Shown here one piece after another: positions 7,715-13,528 of a stretch of 14,697 nucleotides of DNA. The position numbers and the translations under genes were made by a program. The notes beneath the pieces are model-generated. The model did not search any database, had not been told where the DNA came from, and was given only the letters and a program-made list of their open reading frames with translations. How positions within the stretch are numbered: the stretch's first letter is position 1; the number at the start of each line of letters is the position of its first letter. Location of the stretch: assembly GCA_900766575.1 (NCBI GenBank), contig CAAFVW010000151.1:1-14697 (forward strand). Reading direction: 5' to 3'. This DNA is from Lachnospiraceae bacterium. GTDB lineage: Bacteria; Bacillota; Clostridia; Lachnospirales; Lachnospiraceae.

Positions 7715-7737
7715 CGGAACCATTCCGGTTTCGACCG
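7715..7737 (+). other. Small hairpin before the rseP terminator
   Basis: CGGT-TTCG-ACCG (7726-7737) is a stem with a UUCG-type tetraloop. An alternative fold pairs CGGAACC (7715-7721) with GGTTTCG (7727-7733). It lies 8 bases before the terminator stem and may shield the mRNA 3' end; this role is inference. Confidence 0.4.
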
Positions 7738-7745
7738 TTGACAGG

Positions 7746-7772
7746 GAGCATACCTCATGGTATGCTCTTTTT
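7746..7772 (+). terminator. Rho-independent terminator of the core operon
   Basis: A perfect 9-bp stem GAGCATACC / GGTATGCTC with loop TCAT is followed by TTTTT. It ends the pyrH-rseP transcription unit 53 bases after the rseP stop. Confidence 0.92.
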
Positions 7773-7805
7773 GTATTCGTGGAAACACGATTCTGACAAA
7801 TTTCA

Positions 7806-7817
7806 TGCCGATCGGCA
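7806..7817. promoter_or_regulatory. 12-base perfect palindrome upstream of the kinase unit
   Basis: TGCCGATCGGCA reads the same on both strands and lies 62 bases before the first start of the phosphatase-like/kinase pair. With no loop it is a poor hairpin and a better candidate for a dimeric repressor site. I could not find a convincing sigma-A promoter between 7773 and 7860; CTGACA (7793-7798) has only CAAAAT at the right distance, and the palindrome would overlap that spacer. Confidence 0.35.
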
Positions 7818-7879
7818 AAATTTTTCCTGATGTAATAAGATAACAGAATGGACAAAACAGAAGAAAAGGAGGAATGTGT

Positions 7880-8509
7880 ATGGAGCATGTGACGGCCTGC
7901 TACTGGCAGAAGGAGGCTCCGGCAGGATTGTTTCTGGATTTGCAGCACCGAAAATACCGCAGACACCGGACCTCTGTGGTGTGCGCCTGTATTTCCGACA
8001 ACGAAGAACAGGTGAGGAAACTGCAGAACAGAATGGAAGAAGAACTGGAAGACAAAGTAATCTGGCAGCCCCATAAAGAGGAAGCATTGAAGGAGAGCTG
8101 GATGGATTTTCTGATGACGCAAAAAAGGGACAGCAGCTATGCGGGAATTTTATGCGTGGAAAACAGGGTAATACTCTATCATCATGGAAGAATGCAGATC
8201 TGTGGATGCTTCCGGAGATTCGGGAGAATTCAATGGAAGACGATGCAGGAGTCGTGCATGGTGGGAGAAGTGGAGCCGGGAACGGCAATTTTGCTGGCGG
8301 ACAATGCTTTTTTGAATTATTGTGAGCAAGAACTGGAAGCTTGTCTGCAGCCTCAGAGCATAGGAGCAGTAACAGTACAGGAACAGGCGGAAAATGCTGG
8401 AAGACGTCTGAAAGAACTGGGCGGAAAAGCAGAAAGGCAGGGTGGAAAACATATGGGAGCGATATGGATCCTGCCGGTGGAAGAGGAGGACAAATGGAAC
8501 AGAGAATAA
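7880..8509 (+). CDS. Putative degenerate PP2C-like protein, partner of the kinase
   Basis: This 209-residue soluble protein has no signal or membrane segment. I do not recognise it firmly. Its second half follows the PP2C phosphatase pattern: YAGILCVENRVILYHHGR (87-104) resembles the strand pair that normally carries the Gly-Asp motif, VEPGTAILLADNAFL (131-145) resembles the pGDxLLLCTDGL strand, and GGKHMGAIWI (188-197) resembles the terminal GGxDN-strand. In each place the metal-binding Asp is missing or changed, and no N-terminal RxxNED motif is seen. If the resemblance is real, it is a pseudophosphatase that could regulate or scaffold the kinase. ATG 7880 is preferred over ATG 7874 because AAGGAGG ends at 7872, leaving 7 bases rather than 1. 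It overlaps the kinase start by 16 bases. Confidence 0.55.
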   Translation: MEHVTACYWQKEAPAGLFLDLQHRKYRRHRTSVVCACISDNEEQVRKLQNRMEEELEDKVIWQPHKEEALKESWMDFLMTQKRDSSYAGILCVENRVILYHHGRMQICGCFRRFGRIQWKTMQESCMVGEVEPGTAILLADNAFLNYCEQELEACLQPQSIGAVTVQEQAENAGRRLKELGGKAERQGGKHMGAIWILPVEEEDKWNRE

Positions 8510-9303
8510 CCGAAGAAATGTGCAGAAGTCTGGAGCAGCATGGATATCGGGAGCCCATATTCCTGGGAAAAGGCAGTTTTTCCGAGGTTTACCGCGTCCG
8601 GAACAGGGAAGGATATTTGTGGGCATGCAAGATAGCAAAAGCCTCGGAAGTGTGGGAGAAGGAGTGCCGTAACAGCAGGGAAATCAGCCATCCGCTGTTC
8701 CCCGCTTACAGAGAACACTGGGCGGATAAAGCCAGAGGTTATCTGGTCATAGAATACTGGGAGGGGATGGATCTGCGGGAAATGTTGGACAGACAGGGAC
8801 GATTGCCGGTGGAACAGGCAGTGGAAATAGCGGGACAGATCGCGGAGGGCCTGCAATATCTTCATGAACGTCCGCATCCGTTTCTCTATCGGGATCTGAA
8901 ACCGGAAAATATCCGTATCCGGGCGGATGGGAGAGCGGGCCTTCTGGATCTTGGCTGCCTGTGGAACCGGGAGCAGGACTGGTCCGGAGCAGGAAACTAT
9001 AGCTACAGCGCTCCGGAGCAATTTGTACCGGGAGAACTTCCGGGAGAAGAGAGTGATGTCTATGCCATGGGGAAAATATTGGTGGCTATGTTGGGAGAGG
9101 AACGGGATGGAGGGAAGAATGGGCAGGAAAAGTGGCTTCGCAGGGTGATTGCCATGGCAACCAGCGAAGAGCGTAAGGAACGTATACCGGACATGAAAAC
9201 GTTGAGAAAATTACTGGCAGCAGTAAATGCTTCCGGGAGGGAACGGAGACGTGCCTGCCGGGCTGCTGATTTTTACTATATCCGTAAGTTGTACTGCCCG
9301 TAG
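8494..9303 (+). CDS. Soluble Hanks-type serine/threonine protein kinase
   Basis: This compact 269-residue kinase has a full catalytic core and no transmembrane segment or PASTA repeats, unlike the housekeeping PrkC/Stk1 kinases. Motifs are the glycine loop GKGSFSEV (25-32), the ATP lysine in WACKIAK (Lys46), probable helix-C Glu55/57, the catalytic loop YRDLKPEN (132-139; Tyr replaces the His of HRD, a change often seen in Firmicute kinases), DLG in place of DFG (152-154), APE (173-175), and SDVYAMG (187-193). All of Lys, catalytic Asp134, Asn139 and metal Asp152 are present, so activity is expected. An ATG at 8341 in the same frame would give a longer, basic and unnatural N-terminus inside the upstream gene; ATG 8494 follows GAGGAGG by 4 bases. 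The targets are unknown; the overlap with the PP2C-like gene implies joint production. Confidence 0.88.
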   Translation: MEQRITEEMCRSLEQHGYREPIFLGKGSFSEVYRVRNREGYLWACKIAKASEVWEKECRNSREISHPLFPAYREHWADKARGYLVIEYWEGMDLREMLDRQGRLPVEQAVEIAGQIAEGLQYLHERPHPFLYRDLKPENIRIRADGRAGLLDLGCLWNREQDWSGAGNYSYSAPEQFVPGELPGEESDVYAMGKILVAMLGEERDGGKNGQEKWLRRVIAMATSEERKERIPDMKTLRKLLAAVNASGRERRRACRAADFYYIRKLYCP

Positions 9304-9352
9304 TTGTACATTCCGTGCTCGAACACAATAGAGAAATTTTAGAAAAAATTAC

Positions 9353-9381
9353 TTGCTGTTTGAGAGAGGAATGAGTATACT
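9353..9381 (+). promoter_or_regulatory. Sigma-A promoter of the transaldolase gene
   Basis: TTGCTG (9353-9358) and TATACT (9376-9381) are separated by exactly 17 bases. Transcription should start near 9388, giving a 66-base leader. That leader contains a bulged hairpin (TGAT-TTCTG / CGGAA-gta-ATCA, 9401-9425) and then the AAGGAG site. Confidence 0.85.
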
Positions 9382-9453
9382 GTAGATAAAGGTTCGCAAG
9401 TGATTTCTGGGACCGGAAGTAATCAAATATACATAGCAAAAAGGAGAAGAGTT

Positions 9454-10107
9454 ATGCGTTTTTTTATTGACACTGCAAAAGTAGAAGATATTAAGAAAGC
9501 AAATGACATGGGGGTTATTTGCGGAGTAACTACCAATCCCTCCCTGATCGCAAAAGAGGGCAGAGATTTTGTAGAAGTGATCAAAGAGATCGCTTCCATC
9601 GTAGACGGACCGATCAGCGGTGAAGTTAAGGCTACCACCGTAGATGCAGAAGGTATGATTAAGGAAGGAAGAGAGATCGCAGCGATTCATCCGAACATGG
9701 TCGTTAAGATCCCTATGACGGTGGAAGGCCTGAAGGCATGTAAAGTATTAAGTTCTGAAGGAATAAAGACCAATGTAACCCTGATCTTTTCTGCAAACCA
9801 GGCACTGCTGGCAGCACGCGCAGGTGCTACCTATGTATCTCCTTTCCTGGGAAGACTGGATGATATCAGCCAGAGAGGTGTGGACCTGATCCGTGATATC
9901 GCAGATATTTTCGCAGTGACCGATCTGGATACCCAGATTATCGCAGCAAGTGTACGTAATCCGATTCATGTAACCGACTGTGCGCTGGCAGGCGCTGACA
10001 TTGCCACCGTTCCTTACGCAGTCATCGAGCAGATGGTAAAACATCCTCTGACCGACGCCGGTATTGCCAAGTTCCAGGCAGATTACAAAGCTGTGTTCGG
10101 TGAATAG
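9454..10107 (+). CDS. Transaldolase, small FSA/TalC-type subfamily
   Basis: It most likely moves a dihydroxyacetone unit between sugar phosphates in the non-oxidative pentose phosphate pathway. The 217-residue length fits the small TalC/MipB/FSA class. Key parts are FIDTAKV with Asp6 (4-10), GVTTNPSLIAKEG (24-36), the Schiff-base lysine in VVKIPMT (Lys85), GATYVSPFLGR (124-134), and AASVRNP (164-170). In fructose-6-phosphate aldolase the motifs read AQV and APY; here they read GEV (Glu57) and SPF (Phe131), the transaldolase form at both places. ATG 9454 follows AAGGAG by 8 bases; the in-frame ATG at 9400 would add 18 residues lacking homology and is rejected. It is a single-gene unit with its own promoter and terminator. 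Codon bias suggests strong expression. Confidence 0.93.
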   Translation: MRFFIDTAKVEDIKKANDMGVICGVTTNPSLIAKEGRDFVEVIKEIASIVDGPISGEVKATTVDAEGMIKEGREIAAIHPNMVVKIPMTVEGLKACKVLSSEGIKTNVTLIFSANQALLAARAGATYVSPFLGRLDDISQRGVDLIRDIADIFAVTDLDTQIIAASVRNPIHVTDCALAGADIATVPYAVIEQMVKHPLTDAGIAKFQADYKAVFGE

Positions 10108-10125
10108 AAATACGGATATACAATA

Positions 10126-10163
10126 AGAAGCTGTACAGAGATGATCTCTGTACAGCTTCTTTT
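10126..10163. terminator. Bidirectional terminator between transaldolase and the spore protein gene
   Basis: A perfect 15-bp stem AGAAGCTGTACAGAG / CTCTGTACAGCTTCT with a 5-base loop is followed by T residues on the + strand. It ends 27 bases before the stop side of the convergent spore protein gene; on the minus strand the stem is followed by a weaker T run (TTATTG), so it probably serves both transcripts. Confidence 0.9.
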
Positions 10164-10189
10164 ACCTTGTCAGATCTGCAGGCAGGAGC

Positions 10190-10387
10190 TTATTTCATCT
10201 GCTCTTCCTGCTTCTTGATCATACGGCGAACCATTTCACCGCCGATGCTTCCTGCTTCCTTGGAAGTAAGGTCACCATTGTAACCCTCTTTCAGATTAAC
10301 ACCCAGCTCAGATGCTACCTCAGTTTTGAAACGGTCCATTGCAGCCTTAGCTTCGGGAACTTCTACTCTATTGGTTTTACTTGCCAT
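10190..10387 (-). CDS. Alpha/beta-type small acid-soluble spore protein
   Basis: This 65-residue protein coats and protects DNA in dormant spores and is degraded at germination. It has the germination protease recognition sequence TEVASEL (22-28), cleaved after the first Glu, and the second conserved block NGDLTSKEAGSIGGEMVRRMI (37-57), which contacts DNA. The start is ATG at 10387 because GGAGG (complement of 10396-10400) lies 8 bases upstream. An in-frame GTG at 10396 overlaps that site and is rejected. It stands alone on the minus strand, with a sigma-G-like promoter, and shows that the organism carries spore genes. Symbol not given because numbering within this paralogous family cannot be settled by eye. 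Confidence 0.95.
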   Translation of the reverse strand: MASKTNRVEVPEAKAAMDRFKTEVASELGVNLKEGYNGDLTSKEAGSIGGEMVRRMIKKQEEQMK

Positions 10388-10425
10388 TTCATTCACCTCC
10401 GTTTGGATTTGGGTTTTCTTGTTTC

Positions 10426-10454
10426 AGATAAGCGTTTCTTGCGATCACTTATCT
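10426..10454 (-). promoter_or_regulatory. 5'-terminal hairpin of the spore protein mRNA
   Basis: AGATAAGCG (10426-10434) and CACTTATCT (10446-10454) form a 9-bp stem, one pair being G-U in the minus-strand RNA, with an 11-base loop. Its outer end falls about 7 bases from the -10 element, at the predicted transcript start. It may protect the mRNA from decay in the forespore, or act as a DNA operator. Confidence 0.5.
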
Positions 10455-10460
10455 TGGTAT

Positions 10461-10489
10461 TAGTATGAGCATCGTCATTTTTTTAATGC
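10461..10489 (-). promoter_or_regulatory. Sigma-G-like promoter of the spore protein gene
   Basis: On the minus strand GCATTA (complement of 10484-10489) is followed by CATACTA (complement of 10461-10467), 16 bases after GCATTA or 17 after GCATT. This fits the forespore sigma-G pattern (GNATR, 17-18 bases, CATNNTA), as expected for such a gene. Confidence 0.65.
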
Positions 10490-10518
10490 TGGTAAGTTTT
10501 TCATTTTTGCGTTATAAT
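10490..10518 (+). promoter_or_regulatory. Probable promoter of the transporter unit
   Basis: A perfect TATAAT lies at 10513-10518. The -35 region is poor (TGGTAA at 10490-10495, 17 bases upstream), which may mean an activator is needed. The start would be near 10525, leaving a leader of about 170 bases. It is divergent from, and abuts, the spore gene promoter. Confidence 0.5.
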
Positions 10519-10649
10519 CAAACGGCAGCAATAAGAACCGGAGACCGGAAAGCGTGATCAGTGATCCACTGCCCGGAATCCCACAGAAGTGACTGACCTT
10601 TGAAGCTCCGACAGAATCGTCTGGTGCTGAGAAGAGAAGGTGTTTTTTT
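10519..10649 (+). promoter_or_regulatory. Structured leader, possible attenuator or riboswitch of unknown class
   Basis: The leader of the transporter gene holds several possible stems: GGCAG/CTGCC (10524-10528 with 10569-10573), CCGG-AGA-CCGG (10538-10548), and CAGTG-ATC-CACTG (10559-10571), the last exclusive with the first. A terminator-like hairpin follows. CGGAG (10539-10543) could pair with CTCCG (10606-10610) and break that hairpin, a plausible antiterminator. I compared it with memorised patterns of TPP, cobalamin, FMN, guanidine, SAM, T-box and others and found no match. Confidence 0.4.
10596..10649 (+). terminator. Possible leader terminator before the solute receptor gene
   Basis: ACCTT (10596-10600) pairs with AAGGT (10637-10641). 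Inside, AGC/GCT and CAGA-ATCG-TCTG form further helices with internal loops, and seven T residues (10643-10649) follow after one base. The stem is interrupted, so strength is uncertain. Its place 48 bases before the start codon suggests conditional termination. Confidence 0.5.
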
Positions 10650-10696
10650 GTTGTCAAAATATAACTGTTTGATACAGAGAGACGAGGCGAAAAACA

Positions 10697-11809
10697 ATGA
10701 AAAAGAAAACAGGAATCACAAAAACACTGGCACTGGCATTGACCCTGGGGCTGTTGTGCAGCGGTCTTGCAGGATGCGGACAGACACAGGATGAGGCTGT
10801 GGTATCGGAAAGTCTGGTATCGGAGAGCGTCCAGACCACCGAAACTGCGGAGACCACTGTGATGGAAAGCACGGAAGCCGCTGCAAAGGAAAGTACGGAG
10901 AATACAGATGATACAACGGTGCGGGTGGCTTCTTTAAAGGGACCGACATCTCTGGGCCTTTTATTTTTAATGGATCAGGCACAAAAAGGTGAGACTTCCA
11001 ACAGCTATGAATTTCAGATGGCTGCCGGAGCTGATGAAATCCTGCCGCTTCTGGTAAAAGGGGATCTGGATATTGCACTGGTTCCTGCCAATGTGGCGAG
11101 CGTTCTTTATCATAAGACACAGGGCGGCGTGGAAGTTATAGACATCAATACTTTGGGCGTGCTTTACATGGTATCGGGAGAGGATGATCTGGTGAATTTC
11201 GCGGATCTCAAGGGCAAGACCATTTACCTGACCGGAAAAGGAACCACACCGGACTATGTATTACAGTACCTTCTGACGGCAAACAATATATCCACGGAAG
11301 ATGTGACGCTGGAATATAAATCCGAAGCAACAGAGGTGGCATCTGTACTGGCAGAGGATCCCACAGCCATCGGTCTGCTGCCCCAGCCTTTTGTCACCGC
11401 AGCCTGTATGCAGAACGATGCATTGAAGGTGATTTTTGACCTGAACGAAGAGTGGAATAAAGTACAGGGAGAAGGCGGCAGCAGCATGGTCACCGGCGTG
11501 ACGGTCGTCCGTAAGGAATTCCTGGATGAGCACGAAGCAGCCGTGAAATCTTTTATGGAAGATCATAAAGAAAGTGCGGAAGCCATCAATGCAGATCCTG
11601 CCACCGGCGCGGCTCTTGCGGTAGAAGCACAGATTGTCACCAAGGAGCCTATTGCCCAGAAGGCGATTCCGAACTGCAACATTACTTATATTGACAAAGC
11701 GGAAATGAAACAGGCACTTTCCGGCTATCTGGAAGTATTATGCGAACAGGATCCCCAGTCGGTAGGCGGTGCACTTCCGGAATCCGATTTTTATTATGAT
11801 GCAGAATAA
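10697..11809 (+). CDS. ABC transporter substrate-binding lipoprotein (NMT1/ThiY-SsuA-like)
   Basis: This 370-residue receptor captures a small unknown solute outside the membrane for the fused permease-ATPase next door. It begins with a lipoprotein signal: basic residues, a hydrophobic core, and lipobox LAGC with Cys27 for lipid attachment. A Ser/Thr/Glu-rich tether (about 28-75) leads to a type-2 periplasmic-binding fold. Typical features are VRVASLKGPTSLGLLFLM, GDLDIALVPANVASVLY, a domain-crossing segment DLKGKTIYLTGKGTTPDY, LLPQPFV, and the end GGALPESDFYY. Relatives are usually annotated only as ABC receptors or as NMT1/MqnA-like. The ligand cannot be read from sequence. ATG 10697 has a modest GAGG site. 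The 3' end overlaps the permease start by about 14 bases. Confidence 0.9.
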   Translation: MKKKTGITKTLALALTLGLLCSGLAGCGQTQDEAVVSESLVSESVQTTETAETTVMESTEAAAKESTENTDDTTVRVASLKGPTSLGLLFLMDQAQKGETSNSYEFQMAAGADEILPLLVKGDLDIALVPANVASVLYHKTQGGVEVIDINTLGVLYMVSGEDDLVNFADLKGKTIYLTGKGTTPDYVLQYLLTANNISTEDVTLEYKSEATEVASVLAEDPTAIGLLPQPFVTAACMQNDALKVIFDLNEEWNKVQGEGGSSMVTGVTVVRKEFLDEHEAAVKSFMEDHKESAEAINADPATGAALAVEAQIVTKEPIAQKAIPNCNITYIDKAEMKQALSGYLEVLCEQDPQSVGGALPESDFYYDAE

Positions 11810-13136
11810 CTATAAAAAATACATTCAAAAGATGATCATTATATTTTTCTGGCTGGGTGTATGGCAGATTCTGGCAATGCTTGCGGATAATTTTCTGCTG
11901 GTAGTGACACCCTTGCAGACACTGCAGGCGCTGTTTGGACTTGCCGGACAGACAGAGTTCTGGAAAAGTGCGCTGGGGTCCCTGTGGCGGATCGCACTTG
12001 GCTTTGGTCTGGGGGTGCTGTTGGGACTATTTCTGGCGGCGGTCAGTTACCGGTATCGTATTGCGGAAGAAGTGCTGCGTCCTTTTATGGTATTCTGCAA
12101 GGCGGTGCCGGTAGCAGTATTTGCGGTGCTTCTGCTGATCTGGTGGGGGTCATCCATGCTGGCGGTTGCAGTCTGTTTTCTGGTAGTATTTCCAAATATA
12201 TACCTGAATACACTGGAAGGATTGAAGAGTGCGGACAGGGGATTACTGGAGATGGCAGAAGTTTTCCGGCTTCCGTTTCGCACCCGTTTTTTCTATGTTT
12301 ACCGGCCGGCGTTACAGCCTTTTTTGCTCAGTGCGTTTCAATTATCGTTGGGAATGTGCTGGAAATCCGGAGTGGCAGCGGAAGTGATTGGTACGCCAAC
12401 ACATTCCATTGGTGGTGCGCTGTACCTGGCGAAAATCTATCTGGATACCGCGGAGCTGTTTGCCTGGACAGTGGTGATCGTGGCACTGAGTGTTATTTTT
12501 GAAAAAATAATATTTTACGGAATCAAAGTTTTTTTCCGGTGGGAACCATCCTGCAGAAGACCGGCCATGTCACAGCATACGGCCGATGGAGAACAAGGTA
12601 CTCTGTATGTCCGGGAACTGGGGAAATGTTTTCACGGGCATTGGATTTTCCGTCATGTGAATCAGGAATTTCACGATGCAGAGCCCTATCTGCTGGATAC
12701 TCCTTCGGGCAGCGGCAAGACGACCTTTTTCCGGTGCCTGTGCGGACTGGAGCGGCCGGAGGAGGGAGAGGTGTCCGGAATCGATACATTCTCCGTGCAG
12801 TTTCAGGAAGACCGGCTTTGCGAGGATTACAGCGCTGTGAAAAATCTGGAAATGATTCTGGGAGATGCAGTGCAGGCACGGACGACGCTGAGACAGCTTT
12901 TGCAGGAGGACAGTCTGGACAGACCCTGCAGGGAGCTTTCCGGCGGTATGAAGCGAAGGGTATCACTGGTGCGGGCGATGGAAGCGGGAGCACAGTGTGT
13001 CCTGTTGGATGAACCGTTCACCGGTCTGGACGAAGAAAACCGGAAATGCGCAGAAGAATATATTCGCAGACGGGCAGAGGGACGGATCGTGATGATCGCC
13101 ACACATATTCGTCCGGACGGATTCCACGGAGTATAG
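11796..13136 (+). CDS. Fused ABC transporter permease and ATP-binding protein
   Basis: This 446-residue chain combines two subunits normally made from separate genes. Residues about 10-248 are a BPD-type permease with five to six transmembrane helices and the cytoplasmic EAA-loop region (EMAEVFRLPFRTRFF, 152-166). A charged linker (about 249-268) leads to an ATPase (about 269-446): Walker A TPSGSGKTT (302-310; Thr replaces the usual first Gly or Ala), Q-loop FQEDRL (336-341), signature LSGGM (381-385), Walker B VLLDEP (402-407), and the His of IATH (437). The ATPase is short, about 180 residues, and ends nine residues after the H-loop. ATGs at 11796 and 11799 both fit; no strong site precedes them, consistent with coupling to the receptor gene. 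An internal ATG at 12567 could allow separate ATPase production, but its ribosome site is weak. Confidence 0.87.
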   Translation: MMQNNYKKYIQKMIIIFFWLGVWQILAMLADNFLLVVTPLQTLQALFGLAGQTEFWKSALGSLWRIALGFGLGVLLGLFLAAVSYRYRIAEEVLRPFMVFCKAVPVAVFAVLLLIWWGSSMLAVAVCFLVVFPNIYLNTLEGLKSADRGLLEMAEVFRLPFRTRFFYVYRPALQPFLLSAFQLSLGMCWKSGVAAEVIGTPTHSIGGALYLAKIYLDTAELFAWTVVIVALSVIFEKIIFYGIKVFFRWEPSCRRPAMSQHTADGEQGTLYVRELGKCFHGHWIFRHVNQEFHDAEPYLLDTPSGSGKTTFFRCLCGLERPEEGEVSGIDTFSVQFQEDRLCEDYSAVKNLEMILGDAVQARTTLRQLLQEDSLDRPCRELSGGMKRRVSLVRAMEAGAQCVLLDEPFTGLDEENRKCAEEYIRRRAEGRIVMIATHIRPDGFHGV

Positions 13137-13157
13137 GAGGGACGGAAGGAGACCGAT

Positions 13158-13436
13158 ATGACAAAAATAACGGAAAATACAAGAGTTACCCTGATCGGCA
13201 TTATCGTGGAGGATACAGAGGCAGCAACCAGAATAAATGGACTTTTACATGAATACGGGGAATATATCATTGGCAGAATGGGGATACCTTATCACGAGAA
13301 ACAGATGAACATCATCAGTGTGGTCATGGATGCTCCGCAGGAAAAGGTCAGCGCGTTGTCGGGAAAGCTTGGAATGATTCCGGGAGTCAGCTCCAAATGC
13401 CTCTATGCCCCCGAAACCGGCAAAGCCGCAAAATAA
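13158..13436 (+). CDS. TM1266-family putative iron-only hydrogenase system regulator
   Basis: This 92-residue protein belongs to the small ACT/NikR-C-terminal-like family named after TM1266, which often lies near [FeFe]-hydrogenase maturation genes; its actual role is unproven. The family core is clear: VTLIGIIVEDTEAA (10-23), LLHEYGEYIIGRMGIPY (29-45), NIISVVMDAP (51-60), and ALSGKLGMIPGVS (66-78). It has no DNA-binding domain, so it would act by ligand- or metal-dependent protein contacts. ATG 13158 follows GGAAGGAG by 6 bases. It starts 21 bases after the transporter fusion and is probably the last gene of that unit. No hydrogenase or maturase gene is in this window. A CGGC-AAA-GCCG hairpin at its 3' end lacks a T run. 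Confidence 0.88.
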   Translation: MTKITENTRVTLIGIIVEDTEAATRINGLLHEYGEYIIGRMGIPYHEKQMNIISVVMDAPQEKVSALSGKLGMIPGVSSKCLYAPETGKAAK

Positions 13437-13441
13437 AAGGG

Positions 13442-13470
13442 TTGTCAATTCCTCCAACTTATGCTATAAT
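13442..13470 (+). promoter_or_regulatory. Strong sigma-A promoter of tig
   Basis: TTGTCA (13442-13447), a 17-base spacer, and TATAAT (13465-13470) with an extended -10 TG at 13462-13463. This is the best promoter in the window. The leader has a small ACCC-GCAA-GGGT hairpin with a GNRA-type loop (13497-13508) just before the AAGGAGG site. Confidence 0.92.
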
Positions 13471-13528
13471 TGCAAAATGACTGCGACTGGATACAGACCC
13501 GCAAGGGTATAAAGGAGGAAATGTTATA

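Noticed and set aside
8341..8493. Longer kinase start at ATG 8341
   Set aside because: The added 51 residues are the out-of-frame reading of the upstream gene's end, and a strong GAGGAGG site precedes ATG 8494.
10538..10548. CCGGAGACCGG resembling the cobalamin riboswitch AGGAGACC segment
   Set aside because: The remaining conserved cobalamin blocks are absent, and the order of the partial matches is wrong.
10625..10632. GCTGAGA resembling the TPP riboswitch core
   Set aside because: The preceding GGGGTGC and the following ACCTGATCTGG and GCGNAGGGA blocks are absent; it lies inside the terminator-like stem.
10648..10676. TTGTTG-17-GATACA as a second promoter for the receptor gene
   Set aside because: Both hexamers match the consensus poorly, whereas a perfect TATAAT exists upstream.
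13419..13430. CGGC-AAA-GCCG hairpin at the end of the TM1266-family gene as a terminator
   Set aside because: There is only a 4-bp stem with no T run; it lies in the coding sequence.
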